Below are positions 26,001-35,161 of a DNA stretch of 64,000 nucleotides, piece after piece; the stretch's first letter is position 1; every line of letters begins with the position of its first letter. The notes beneath the pieces were generated by a model that saw only the letters and a program-made list of their open reading frames with translations, had not been told where the DNA came from and searched no databases. The stretch spans positions 1,376,795 through 1,440,794 of the forward strand of contig NW_022985173.1 in the NCBI RefSeq assembly GCF_010093535.1. Direction: 5' to 3'. This DNA comes from Lindgomyces ingoldianus. Taxonomy: Eukaryota > Ascomycota > Dothideomycetes > Pleosporales > Lindgomycetaceae. Position numbers and translations under genes: made by a program.

Positions 26001-26599
26001 GCTATATAACTACTAAAATTAGTCCTTTTTCTATAGTGCGTTGTGTTATTTAATATCTAGCTCTACTTTTTTATTGCGCGCAGGCTAGTTTAATTGCATA
26101 AGTAAGGGCAGTAAAGGTTTATAAGTAGGTAGATATTTACTAGGCTATATAATCTAATTTTTTTTATATTTAAATAGAGTTTAAAACAACATAACTATTT
26201 AATGCTAATAATGTAATTCTAGAAGCTAAAGTCTATAATAATAAAAAGGTAGTTTTAGATACTTCTTTTATTAATTTATATGTGCAGGCAGATATACTAG
26301 TAGATAGAGACTTAGATCTAATTTTAAAAGCCCTTAACTATAACTTTAAATAGTAAGTGTTAAATAAGGATATAAAGGCATTAAAATAATAACTTAGTAG
26401 TTAGTAAGTTAATAAATAAAAAACTATAAGCGCTAGTATTAACTAAAGGATTTAAATAAACTCTAATGCTTTTTAAATACAAAATAGTAAAAACTTAGAA
26501 GTGTTTTCTTTTAAATAAGTGTAATAAATTAATGTTTAATAAATTATACTTACTTAAGCCTAGAATAAAAAGTTTTTTTAAGTGTTACTATTTCTTATT

Positions 26600-27980
26600 T
26601 AGAAGGCATTTAAATTAAAATTATTTATGTTTATAAATTCTTTTTTAAAATCTTACTACTCTACCTTTATTTCTTATACTCTAAAGATAGGGCAGTTGCT
26701 AGTAAAATATCCTAGTTTTCTATAATTATAACAGTTGCTAGAAGTTATCTGTCTTTCTAGGGCAAGTGTCTAGCTAAATTATCTATAGGTAACTAAGGTA
26801 GACTAGGGTACTAATAGAGGTGCAGGTTAGAGTGCACTAGAATAGTATACTGCCTTAGATGTATTACTAGAAACTTTCTAAGACTAATCTATACTAGGTC
26901 TAATAGTAGACTGTTAGGTAAGATTAACAGTTTACTTTAAAATAGCAGGGGTATTCCTTCTTTCTATGTTGTAAGCTGTTAGGTAGGCTACTATAGTCTT
27001 AAAAAAGCCCTTTTAAGTGTGCTTAAAACCTAAGTTTAGTACTCTTAGGCTAAGTAGTATCTTTTTTTATAAGTAAAAGAACTATTTTACTTTTAATATA
27101 GACTCTTTAACAGCAGCACTAATAAAGTAAGCTTTAAAGGTAAAAAATGCTTTTTTTTGCTTATTTTTAAAGTTTAAAACACTTGTTATGCCTCTGTCTC
27201 TTTATTACTAGTAATAAAGTAAGTTTATAAAACCTTAATTATTTTTTTTATGTTCTTAAACTAAAAGTAATCTAATTTAGCTAGGTATCTAGGCTTTAGG
27301 TATTCTTTTGCAATACTAGCAGTGTGTCTCTATACTAGCGCTATGCGTGCGCGCTTACTCTAATAGTAATCTACATTAATATTAAGTCTGTCTATAATAG
27401 AAGCTTACTATTATTTAAACATAAGTTCTTTACTATTTATAAGGTTCTTAATCTTAGGCGTGTATTTAGTAAAGTAGCTTTAAGAAAGCTTAGAAGTGCC
27501 TAAAAAGTCTCTTACTATTAGAGTAGTAAAGGTAATTTAAGGCATTATTATAGGTAATTTAGTAGTTAGTAAAGGTTAATTAAGACTAATAGTTTTTAAT
27601 CTAGTTAGCTATTTAATTTATACCCTTAATTAAGTAACTTAGTTCTTAAGAGCTATATTACTCTAGTTTAACTTTAAATCTAGTAAGTCTTTAGCTTTAA
27701 GTTCTACAAAAAAGAGTTTAGCTGTTAAAGTAGGTAGTTATTTAGTTCTAAAGGTAGCTATTTTGCCTTAGCTACAGCTAGAATAGGTTATAGTCTTTAT
27801 AATAGAATCTAATAGTAGTTAAAAGTTAGGCATTAGTAGTTATCTCTAATTTTAATAAGTTATTAGTAGTTTTTAAGTTTTTACCTTAGCGCACTCTTTA
27901 TAACTTTTCTAAAAGCAATTCTAATTATAGGGGATAGGAAGTTCTAAACTTAAAGGCTTTAGTTAATAAAAAGTCTTTAG
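26600..27980 (-). pseudogene. GypB gag remnant
   Basis: Near 26745-26690 the minus strand reads 'SNCYNYRKLGYFTSNCPIF', a CCHC knuckle in which the second Cys and the His have become Tyr (TGT to TAT, CAC to TAC), as expected of RIP. The sequence between this and the 5' leader is broken gag. Confidence 0.65.
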
Positions 27981-28142
27981 AATCCTATCTATACTAACTA
28001 AATAATTTAATGTAATAGTGTGTAAAAAATTATAACTTAAACTAAATTAAACACTTTTTAGAACTTAGACATAGTTAAACAAACAATTAATATAATATTA
28101 TTAATAAGGCTATTACTAGCAAAAGTAAGTTTTCTAATATAA

Positions 28143-28432
28143 TGTAACAGCGCAGGCAAGACAATAGGTCTAAATGCAGTATAAATCTACTTAGAGGCAT
28201 ATAGAAGTGCGTAGGGACTTAGAGACCTAGGAATACTAATGACACCTATAGGCCTTGTACGTAGGATATTAGAAAACTACTAAGCTAGCTACAGAGGCGA
28301 GGTGCAACTAAATACATAAGGGAATAGGGGCAACTGCGGGGGACTAGGTCGAGTCATGGTCGGGGCCGATACGGGGACCCTTCGGATAGGATCCGAGCGA
28401 CCCGAGATGGAACGATTCGTAGAATCGTTACA
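28143..28432 (-). repeat. GypB 5' LTR
   Basis: Direct repeat of 21220-21509. Its outer 110 bases (toward 28432) match the intact solo LTR at 55466 almost perfectly; its inner end is mutated. Confidence 0.93.
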
Positions 28433-28921
28433 CACTATATATAAAGCTACTAAAGAAGATATGCTAAAGCTTTTTACTAAATATAATACTCTAGGTTATA
28501 TAACTCTTATATAAAGCTACTAAATTAGAACTATATTAGTTTAAAACATACTATAACTACTATAAAAAAAAGCTATGCATGCACATCTTTTTATACAACC
28601 TCTACCTTTTAATTACTAATAAAAGAGAGCACATATTTAGTTTTACTAGCTTATAAATAAATAACACTTTAAGCATTATAACAAAAGTTTTATATTAAAA
28701 GAAAAAAAAAAACTATAAAAAGTAAAGTTTTATATAAAAAGTAAAACTATTTTAGTAAAAAAGTAGCTTATTAAGTTTAATAATAAAAGAATTAAACTTA
28801 CACATAATATAGTAGTTTTTACTTAAAAAAGATAAGTAAGCTACTTTTATATAATTAACCTAAAGAATAAAGATGCTATATAATAATATATTAAGTAACA
28901 TATAAAAGAGGTATATATTAC

Positions 28922-29293
28922 TGTTAGATTAAAGCACTGTTTCTAGGCTTTCTAAGATGAATGATGGGTTTAGATATGATGTATGGGATGATTGATTGAT
29001 TTGTATTGATCGTGTTCATTTATCGATCCTTTTTCTGCTCTACTCGTGTTGCTCGGCTTTTTGTTTTGCCGATCCGAGTCCCTCGCGCACTTGCCCTATG
29101 CGCGACCAGCTTGCAACATGCTGCAATTTGCTGCAACATGCTGTAAAATGCTGCAACATGCTGCAAAATGCTGCAAAATGCTGCAAAATGCTGCAATTTG
29201 CTGCAACATACTGTTCGAGCTTATTGCTCGTACTATGTAGCAGCTTTCGTCAAGCGTTCCTCCTGTCTTGACAGTAGGTGCGCATATCTGACA
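28922..29293 (+). mobile_element. Solo-LTR-like unit with expanded 10-bp tandem repeat (372 bp)
   Basis: Ends are TGTTAGAT and ATCTGACA (the intact form at 56156 starts TGTCAGAT), flanked by the duplication ATTAC (28917-28921 and 29294-29298). TG...CA ends with a 5-bp duplication indicate an LTR left by retrotransposition. It is related to 56156-56447 and 63736-64000. About ten units of tgctgcaaNN occupy 29109-29212. No protein is inferred: the Cys/Leu-rich small frames here are the repeat read in three phases. Confidence 0.8.
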
Positions 29294-29863
29294 ATTACAT
29301 TTATGTATTAACTAAAGGTAGTATTTAACTTATTTATTACTATATAAACTATAGACTCTTTACATAATAATATTAATACACTTAACATATAAATTTAATA
29401 GTAAATAGATAATAGTAAGTATATTCTTACTTTCTTACTATTATAGCTTAATAGTGTAAAGCTGTTTATTTTTATAAATAAATTATTTACTAATAATAAA
29501 AACCTTAGCTTATAGCTAAAATTTTTAATTATATTAAGTAATAAAAACTATATAAAGTAAAGTAACTACTTTAAAATACTAGGTAATATTATACACTAGA
29601 ATTCTACTAAGTATAAAAAAGTAACTAAAAGTGTCTTTACTAGTAAACTATATAAAATAGTTAAAAAGTTTAATAATATAATTACTTTTAGTATAACTTT
29701 ATAGTAAATTATATAAACACTTAAACTACTACTAATCTTAGTAGTAATTTACATAAATTTAAAGTTTCTATATAATTACTTTATTAAGCTAAGCACTACT
29801 AGTAAAAAGTAACTTATAATTAACATTATGTTACTTTATAAATTATATAAGAAAAAGGAAATT

Positions 29864-30090
29864 TGTTAGTTGACCTAGGTTCGATCGAACGAACGTACGT
29901 CTAAGGGGCGTACTAAGAGGTGAGCAGGCAAAGATCTTCTTGTTATTAACTACTGCCCTCTCTCTTTATACAAAGAAAGAGGGCTCTTAAGTACACATAG
30001 CCCCTAACACACAGGCTAGATAGCTAATGTTTTAGGCAACCTAATTTAGCTATACGCGTGTACAGACACAGCTGTACTTACGTACAGACA
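29864..30090. repeat. LtrE left LTR (227 bp)
   Basis: Contains the perfect palindrome gttcgatcgaac near its start, lost by RIP-type changes in the right copy (gtttaattaaac). Confidence 0.88.
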
Positions 30091-30315
30091 CTAGCAACTT
30101 TTTACTTTTATAGAGTTGCTTGCTTATTTATATATTAATCCTACTTTTTTTTTCTTTTTTTCTTGCTTTCTTACTTCCTTTCCTAGAGCTAACCCTTAGT
30201 GCTTCTTTTATTTATAATATCCCCTAGCTTCTTAGCTTGCGTACAATTTAACCTGCCTTTAGGATAGTGCCTATGCTTAGCTAGAGCAAGAAGAAGTTCT
30301 TGCCTAATTACATAA

Positions 30316-30573
30316 GAGAGGTTGTTAAAATTGTGTGTTGTCTATCTCTTAAAGTTGTTCTACTTTTATAGTGTGTACCTTCCTCTTAGCAGCTTACGCA
30401 TGTTAGAGAGGATGTACACTGCGTATAAAGCTTATTATTGTAGTAGAGGAGAGTCTATATTTATCCTATTATGCAGAAGATCTAAATCCACCTCTCTGCG
30501 TAAGATTATTTTAGACACACGTGTAACCCCTAATAACTCTTTATATAAGGTGTATAGAGACGCTATAACTTAG
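30316..30573 (+). CDS. Short open frame inside LtrE, unknown product
   Basis: A frame of 86 codons is open from 30316 to TAG/TAA at 30571. No ATG is near its 5' end; the first internal Met codons come at 'RMLERMYTAYKAY'. The protein is rich in Leu, Tyr, Ser and Arg and contains 'CRRSKSTSLRKIILDTRVTP'. I do not recognise it. It stands out because nearly all neighbouring sequence is stop-ridden, but it may simply reflect weak RIP in this element. No transposase, gag or RT motif is visible. Confidence 0.25.
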   Translation, partial: ERLLKLCVVYLLKLFYFYSVYLPLSSLRMLERMYTAYKAYYCSRGESIFILLCRRSKSTSLRKIILDTRVTPNNSLYKVYRDAIT

Positions 30574-30584
30574 GGGGGAGTGTA

Positions 30585-31025
30585 GGTTAATTGCCTTCTG
30601 TGCGGGCAATTGATCCCTAGGGGGGNNNNNNNNNNNNNNNNNNNNNNNNNNNNNNNNNNNNNNNNNNNNNNNNNNNNNNNNNNNNNNNNNNNNNNNNNNN
30701 NNNNNNNNNNNNNNNNNNNNNNNNNNNNNNNNNNNNNNNNNNNNNNNNNNNNNNNNNNNNNNNNNNNNNNNNNNNNNNNNNNNNNNNNNNNNNNNNNNNN
30801 NNNNNNNNNNNNNNNNNNNNNNNNNNNNNNNNNNNNNNNNNNNNNNNNNNNNNNNNNNNNNNNNNNNNNNNNNNNNNNNNNNNNNNNNNNNNNNNNNNNN
30901 NNNNNNNNNNNNNNNNNNNNNNNNNNNNNNNNNNGTTAGTTAATTGCCTTTTGTGTGGGCGATAGATCTCTAGGGGGGTAGAGGGTGTTAGTTGGTCGCC
31001 TTCTGTGCGAGCGACTAATTAAGGG
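30585..31025 (+). repeat. Hairpin array II of LtrE (about 55-bp units) containing the gap
   Basis: Three visible units at about 30592, 30940 and 30990 share 'ttctgtgc' loops between complementary arms (aattgcc/ggcaatt; ggtcgc/gcgact), each followed by a run of six to eight G. A 309-base N run (30626-30934) lies inside the array, long enough for five or six more units. Confidence 0.7.
30626..30934. other. Assembly gap (309 N)
   Basis: All bases are N. Any frame called across it is an artefact. Confidence 0.99.
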
Positions 31026-31059
31026 GGGGGTGTTAACAAGGCGGGCTGCTGATAAGGAG

Positions 31060-31490
31060 CCTCCTCTGCGTGGCTACGCACGCGGTAGGTTTCTAATTGT
31101 GCGGCCTGTATTGTCTCCTCTGCGTGGCTACGCACGCGGTAGGCAAGTGGTTGCACAGCCTGTGTTAACAGAAGGCTTTAGGGCGCACAAAGGCTTAGCA
31201 GTGAGCCCTCTCTGCGTAGCTACGTACGCGGCAGGTTGCTAATTTTGTCTTTATGTAATTAGTTAATCTAGGGGCGCGCACAAGGCTTGCTTACCCCTCT
31301 CTGTGTGGCTACGCACACAGTAAATGTAAGCTTTTTTGTACCTTCTCTGCGTAGCTACGCACGCAGTAGGTGTAAGCTTTTTATATAGTAGCAGTTTTAT
31401 TAATCCTTGCAAATCTGCTTATTAAAAAGACAGGTTTTCTGCAAAGGCTTAGAGAGCCCTCTCTGCGTGGCTACACACATAGTAGGTTTA
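31060..31490 (+). repeat. Hairpin array I of LtrE: six copies of a palindromic motif
   Basis: Copies of TGCGTGGCTACGCA or close variants start at 31067, 31121, 31213, 31302, 31348 and 31464. Each is preceded by a pyrimidine run (cctctc) and followed by a short G-rich tail (cgcggtagg). Arms CTGCGTG and CACGCGG/CACACAG can pair. Spacing is irregular (47-116 bases), unlike a simple satellite. Confidence 0.8.
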
Positions 31491-31507
31491 AGCTTTTGCA
31501 GTAAAAC

Positions 31508-31523
31508 AGTCTGTTAACAGACT
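31508..31523. repeat. 16-bp perfect palindrome next to the right LTR of LtrE
   Basis: AGTCTGTTAACAGACT lies six bases before the LTR. Confidence 0.85.
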
Positions 31524-31529
31524 AATTAG

Positions 31530-31756
31530 TGTTAGTTAACCTAGGTTTAATTAAACAAACATACATCTAAGGGGTGTACTAAGAGGTAAGTAGGTAAAGA
31601 TCTTCTTGTTATTAACTACTGCCTTTTCTTTTTATATAAAGAAAGAGGGCTTTTAAGTACACATAGCCCCTAACGCACAGGCTAGATAGCTAACGTTTCA
31701 GGCAACCTAATTCAGCTGTACGCGTGTACAGACACAGCTGTACTTACGTACGGACA
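31530..31756. repeat. LtrE right LTR (227 bp)
   Basis: Direct repeat of 29864-30090. Its inner start is RIP-mutated and its outer end is intact. Confidence 0.88.
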
Positions 31757-32250
31757 AAATTACTAAAATAAAGTAAATTAATAGTAAAAACAACTTAGTA
31801 AATATATATATAAAAAAACACTAAATTAGGCTTTTTAATTATTAGTTCTAACTAACTACCTTTCTATCTAGATAAAAGCATCTATAGACTAGCTAGATCT
31901 TATGCGTAAAGATGCTTTAAACTAACTAGACTAATAACACCTTTATATAAAGCTTATATCTTTTATTTTTTTATATGCACTTATTTTTTTTATTATAAGA
32001 CTAGAAGAAAAGGATATGTAAAAAAACAGTCTATTTATTTAGTATATAAAAAAAAAGCCACTACTTCTCCCTCTCTTTCTAGAACACACTACCTATTACA
32101 TGTAGTAGTTATAATGTAGACTATAGCTCTACTATACGCATAAGGCGTAGGCATTAGCCTAGAAGTTAGCTAGCACATAACACTTAATAAAAAAAAGCAC
32201 TAGTAGTGCTACTATAATAATAAGTATATAAAGTTGCTAGAACTTAACTA

Positions 32251-33350
32251 ACGTACTTCACAGGCAAGTTGCTTACACACCTAAGTTGCTTACTTTTGCT
32301 AAGACTCTACTAAACTACTCTTCTTACACTAATGCATTCCCTACAACACTACTTAGACGCACTAAAAGAACGTTAGATACAGCTTACGCTCTAAGCTTTT
32401 AAATAAGACATAAAACTTTTAAAGAAATGTGCTATAGCTATGTGTAAGGTCTTATAAAAAATAATAAATAACTATAGCACTAGACAACCTTTATAAGCTA
32501 ATTTTACAGCTAAATTATAAAGGCTAGGTAATAAAAAGAAGCAGGTAATTATTAAGACTATACTTAAGCTATATGCGTAAGGAATTTCCCCTTAGATAGC
32601 ATTTATAGCTAATATAGCTAATTCTTTGCGCGCTAAGCGTAATCTAGGCTATGTTTACATAAACTAGCCTAGTACATTTATAAAGTGTTATTTAGAGCTT
32701 AAAGTAATGTTTAAGTGTAAGTATAACTATAAGAGAGCCTTTTATAAGAGTCCTAAAGTAATTTAGAGCAGGTTTAGCCTTATAGAGAATATTAAAGCTA
32801 AGTATAGCATCTAGAATAATAACACGTACAACTTTAGCAAAATAGAGTTTATAATTAGCTAAATATCTTTTAACTATACTTACACTTAAAACTTTACTTT
32901 AAGCTTTAAATAACGCTTTATAAACATACTAGGCTAGTTTATGTAAATATAGCCTAGATTACACTTAGCGCGCAAAGAATTAGCTATATTAGCTATAAAT
33001 GCTAGCTAAGGGGAAATTCCTTATGCATATAGCTTAAGTATAGTCTTAACAATTACCTGCTCCTTTTTATTACCTAGCCTTTATAATTTAGCTGTAGCAT
33101 TAGCTTGTAAAGGTTATCTAGCGCTGTAGTTATTTATTATTTTTTATAAAACTCTGCACATAGCTACAGCACATTTCTTTAAGAGTTTTATGTCTTATTT
33201 AAAAGCTTAGAGTGTAAGCTGTATCTAACATTCTTTTAGCGCGTCTAAGTAGTGTTGTAGGGAATGCATTAGTGTAAGAAGAGTAGTTTAGTAGGGTCTT
33301 AGCAAAAGTAAGCAACTTAGGTGTGTAAGCAACTCGCCTGTGAAGTACGT
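32251..33350. mobile_element. Foldback element, about 470-bp inverted arms (1100 bp)
   Basis: The left arm (32251 to about 32724) and right arm (about 32877 to 33350) are near-perfect inverted repeats starting ACGTACTTCACAGGC. They are separated by about 150 bp of unique sequence. TA dinucleotides flank both ends (32249-32250, 33351-33352), compatible with a Tc1/mariner-type target. No transposase frame is present. The arm starts with two direct copies of gttgcttac(a/t). A related, less mutated terminus (gttgctcacacacctgag) is at 63549. Confidence 0.82.
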
Positions 33351-33702
33351 TATAACTTTAAACTAGAACTATATAAAAGTACTTTTTATAACACACAACT
33401 TTTACTACTTATAGCTGTAGATTAGTGCTAGTAGGTAAGACAACATTAATATTATAAAATAGTAAAGCTACTATATACTACTTTTTAGCATATTTATAAT
33501 TAGCATTTTATATAAAAAAAAAAGTAAAAAAGCTAAAAAAAATTTATATATTTATACTAAAACACTAAATAAACTACTAATTAGTAGTAGAACTAGTTAG
33601 AAAAGTAACATAAATGCGCCCTAGGCTGCTAGACTGCACAAGGACGTTAAAGACGCCCGCACTAACAGCGCTAAAGATAGAGGAGGAAGGCTAGAGAGAC
33701 AT

Positions 33703-33705
<3 letters not shown>

Positions 33706-33737
<32 letters not shown>
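33706..33737 (+). repeat. (TG)16 microsatellite
   Basis: Uninterrupted TG dinucleotides within a slightly GC-richer 150-bp patch (33,615-33,770) of the CopA 3' region. It shows no RIP conversion although the complementary strand is all CpA. Confidence 0.95.
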
Positions 33738-33738
<1 letters not shown>

Positions 33739-34179
33739 AAGCAGGAGTATCTGTCACTTTTAGCACTGTACAAAAAGAGAAAAGAGCTAAAGAATTATAT
33801 AGTAAAGCTTAAAAAGTAAAAAATAAAATAAAAAAAGTAAAAAAAAAACCTTATTATATACACTTTTTTATACACCTGCTTACATAAAGATTTTACACTA
33901 TTCTAGCATAAAACTTTATATAAAATAGCTTATATACTACTAAATTACTTATAAAGCAAGTGTATAAAAGCTAGATAATAATAGCTTAAAACACTTTACA
34001 CTATTTATAAAGCTATTTATATAGTGTAACTAGCCTATTTTAATATACAGCATTACTAAGGTAAGTCTTAATAAATAAAGTAAAGTATAAGTAAAACATA
34101 ACTAAATAAACTTACATTAATAATAAAAAAGTAACTTATATAAAAAGTAACTTTTTAGATAAAAATAAAAAGTTACTAG

Positions 34180-34459
34180 TGTCTATATATAGTAGTAGTG
34201 TTATAGCCTAGATATAAGCAATTACACATAAGTGAAACTATGTATTTATGTTATATAATGCTTATGTGTAAACTTTTATGTGTAAATATTTAGATATCCC
34301 TTTTTTTCTTTATATAAAGAAAAGATAAAAGTAATAGAACTAAAAACATATTACTTTTACCTTACTTACTTTGTACACTGTGCACACTGTACACTACTCT
34401 TACTCTTGCTACTTAAGTGCTTATACTATAAGCAGCTAGCTGTTAGAGCCTATTTAACA
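34180..34459 (+). repeat. CopA 3' LTR (280 bp)
   Basis: Direct repeat of 16801-17080, with the inner start mutated and the outer end better preserved. Confidence 0.88.
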
Positions 34460-35161
34460 ATTTTAGATAATATTAAGTATAAACTTAAATTAAAGAATTA
34501 TATTTTAAATATACTTATATATACTATCTTTTACACTTAATCTAGAACATAATGCAGCAAATAATAAAGTATATAATAATTAATATAAAATTACTACAGT
34601 CAACTCTCGATGGCGCGATGCGCGATATAACAATAATTTGATATAGCAATATTGTTTCAGCTCCTGAATTAATTTCCTACTAGAAATTTGCGATTCGCAA
34701 TACTTACTATATTATAGGCTTTTTAATTAAATATTGTTATATTAAGAAAAGAAAATGCCACGTATAGCAATTACTAATAAGCAGCGGCGTGCTCTGCAAC
34801 AATAGTATTAACATTAAGGGCCCTCTTAGAGGCAGATTAACGTAATTAACTAGTTTAAGCAAGAATACAGCTATTAAATCTGTTAGTTAATAGTATCTAA
34901 GTCTCTCTTAAAGCAATATAGCTACCTTAATAGTGCTAATAGCTCTGCTACTAACTGCTCACGTTAACAGTAGGCACAGTGGCCTATCCTAGAAGCTATC
35001 CTCTTTAACTAGCAGCAGCACCTTAAGAGCTCTAGCAGCGACGTCCCTAGCAATATCCTTATTAAGAAAGCAAAGGCTATCTAGCTGCAGATACCTAATT
35101 ATGTTAACCTCCCTATACTAGAGTTTAGCGTAGGCTGGCTTACTAACTTTAAGTGATGTTA

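Larger units (their letters stand above)
21220..28432 (-). mobile_element. GypB: complete Ty3/Gypsy retrotransposon, RIP-degraded (7213 bp)
   Basis: 290-bp LTRs at 21220-21509 (3') and 28143-28432 (5') are in direct orientation, with the 5-bp duplication CACTA at 21215-21219 and 28433-28437. A purine tract on the minus strand (cttataaaaggggagtag) adjoins the 3' LTR. Minus-strand gag and pol blocks read inward from 28142. It is inserted in the RT of CopA. Confidence 0.93.
19600..29863 (+). pseudogene. CopA pol remnant: integrase then reverse transcriptase, interrupted
   Basis: Integrase: 'KMLTSASYDINAIVLKKIKK' near 19660-19720 and 'AVKALNNTASLHSLVPTLLV' near 20180-20240, both highly characteristic of fungal Copia integrases. 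RT starts near 20930 ('SQIFNLYFI*KIKSK'), stops at the GypB insertion (21219) and continues at 28440 with 'KLCMHIFLYNLYLLIT' and 'FTSLQTNNTLSI' (the 'GLQTDDTL' RT block, DD changed to NN). Downstream RNase H is unreadable. The span includes GypB (21220-28432) and the unit at 28922-29293. Confidence 0.75.
29864..31756. mobile_element. LtrE: small non-autonomous LTR element with hairpin arrays (1893 bp including gap)
   Basis: 227-bp direct repeats at 29864-30090 and 31530-31756 (TGTTAGTTGACC...GTACGGACA) are flanked by the duplication AAATT (29859-29863 and 31757-31761). The interior shows no gag or pol, so mobilisation must rely on another element. It carries one short open frame, an assembly gap and two hairpin families. 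The interior is much less RIP-mutated than the CopA host. The sense strand is unknown. Confidence 0.85.
16801..34459 (+). mobile_element. CopA: Ty1/Copia retrotransposon split by four later insertions
   Basis: Two 280-bp LTRs (16801-17080, 34180-34459) are flanked by the duplication ATTTT (16796-16800 and 34460-34464). Plus-strand gag, integrase and RT blocks run between them in Copia order. The RT is cut by GypB and resumes in the same frame after 28438. Other insertions are at 28922, 29864 and 32251. Removing the nested DNA leaves about 7 kb. All frames are destroyed by TAG/TAA. Confidence 0.88.

Noticed and set aside
29046..29271. Two overlapping Cys/Leu/Gln-rich frames on the plus strand
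   Set aside because: They are translations of the 10-bp tandem repeat inside the solo-LTR-like unit; the same happens at 63700-63991 in all frames.
30610..30939. 109-codon frame
   Set aside because: It is composed of N from the assembly gap.
30985..31242. 85-codon frame with repeated LRGYARGR
   Set aside because: The repeats are the palindromic DNA motifs read in frame; hairpin DNA rather than a protein explains them.
31060..31490. CRISPR-like array of palindromic repeats
   Set aside because: Spacing is irregular, spacers are not uniform, and the context is a eukaryotic LTR element without cas genes.
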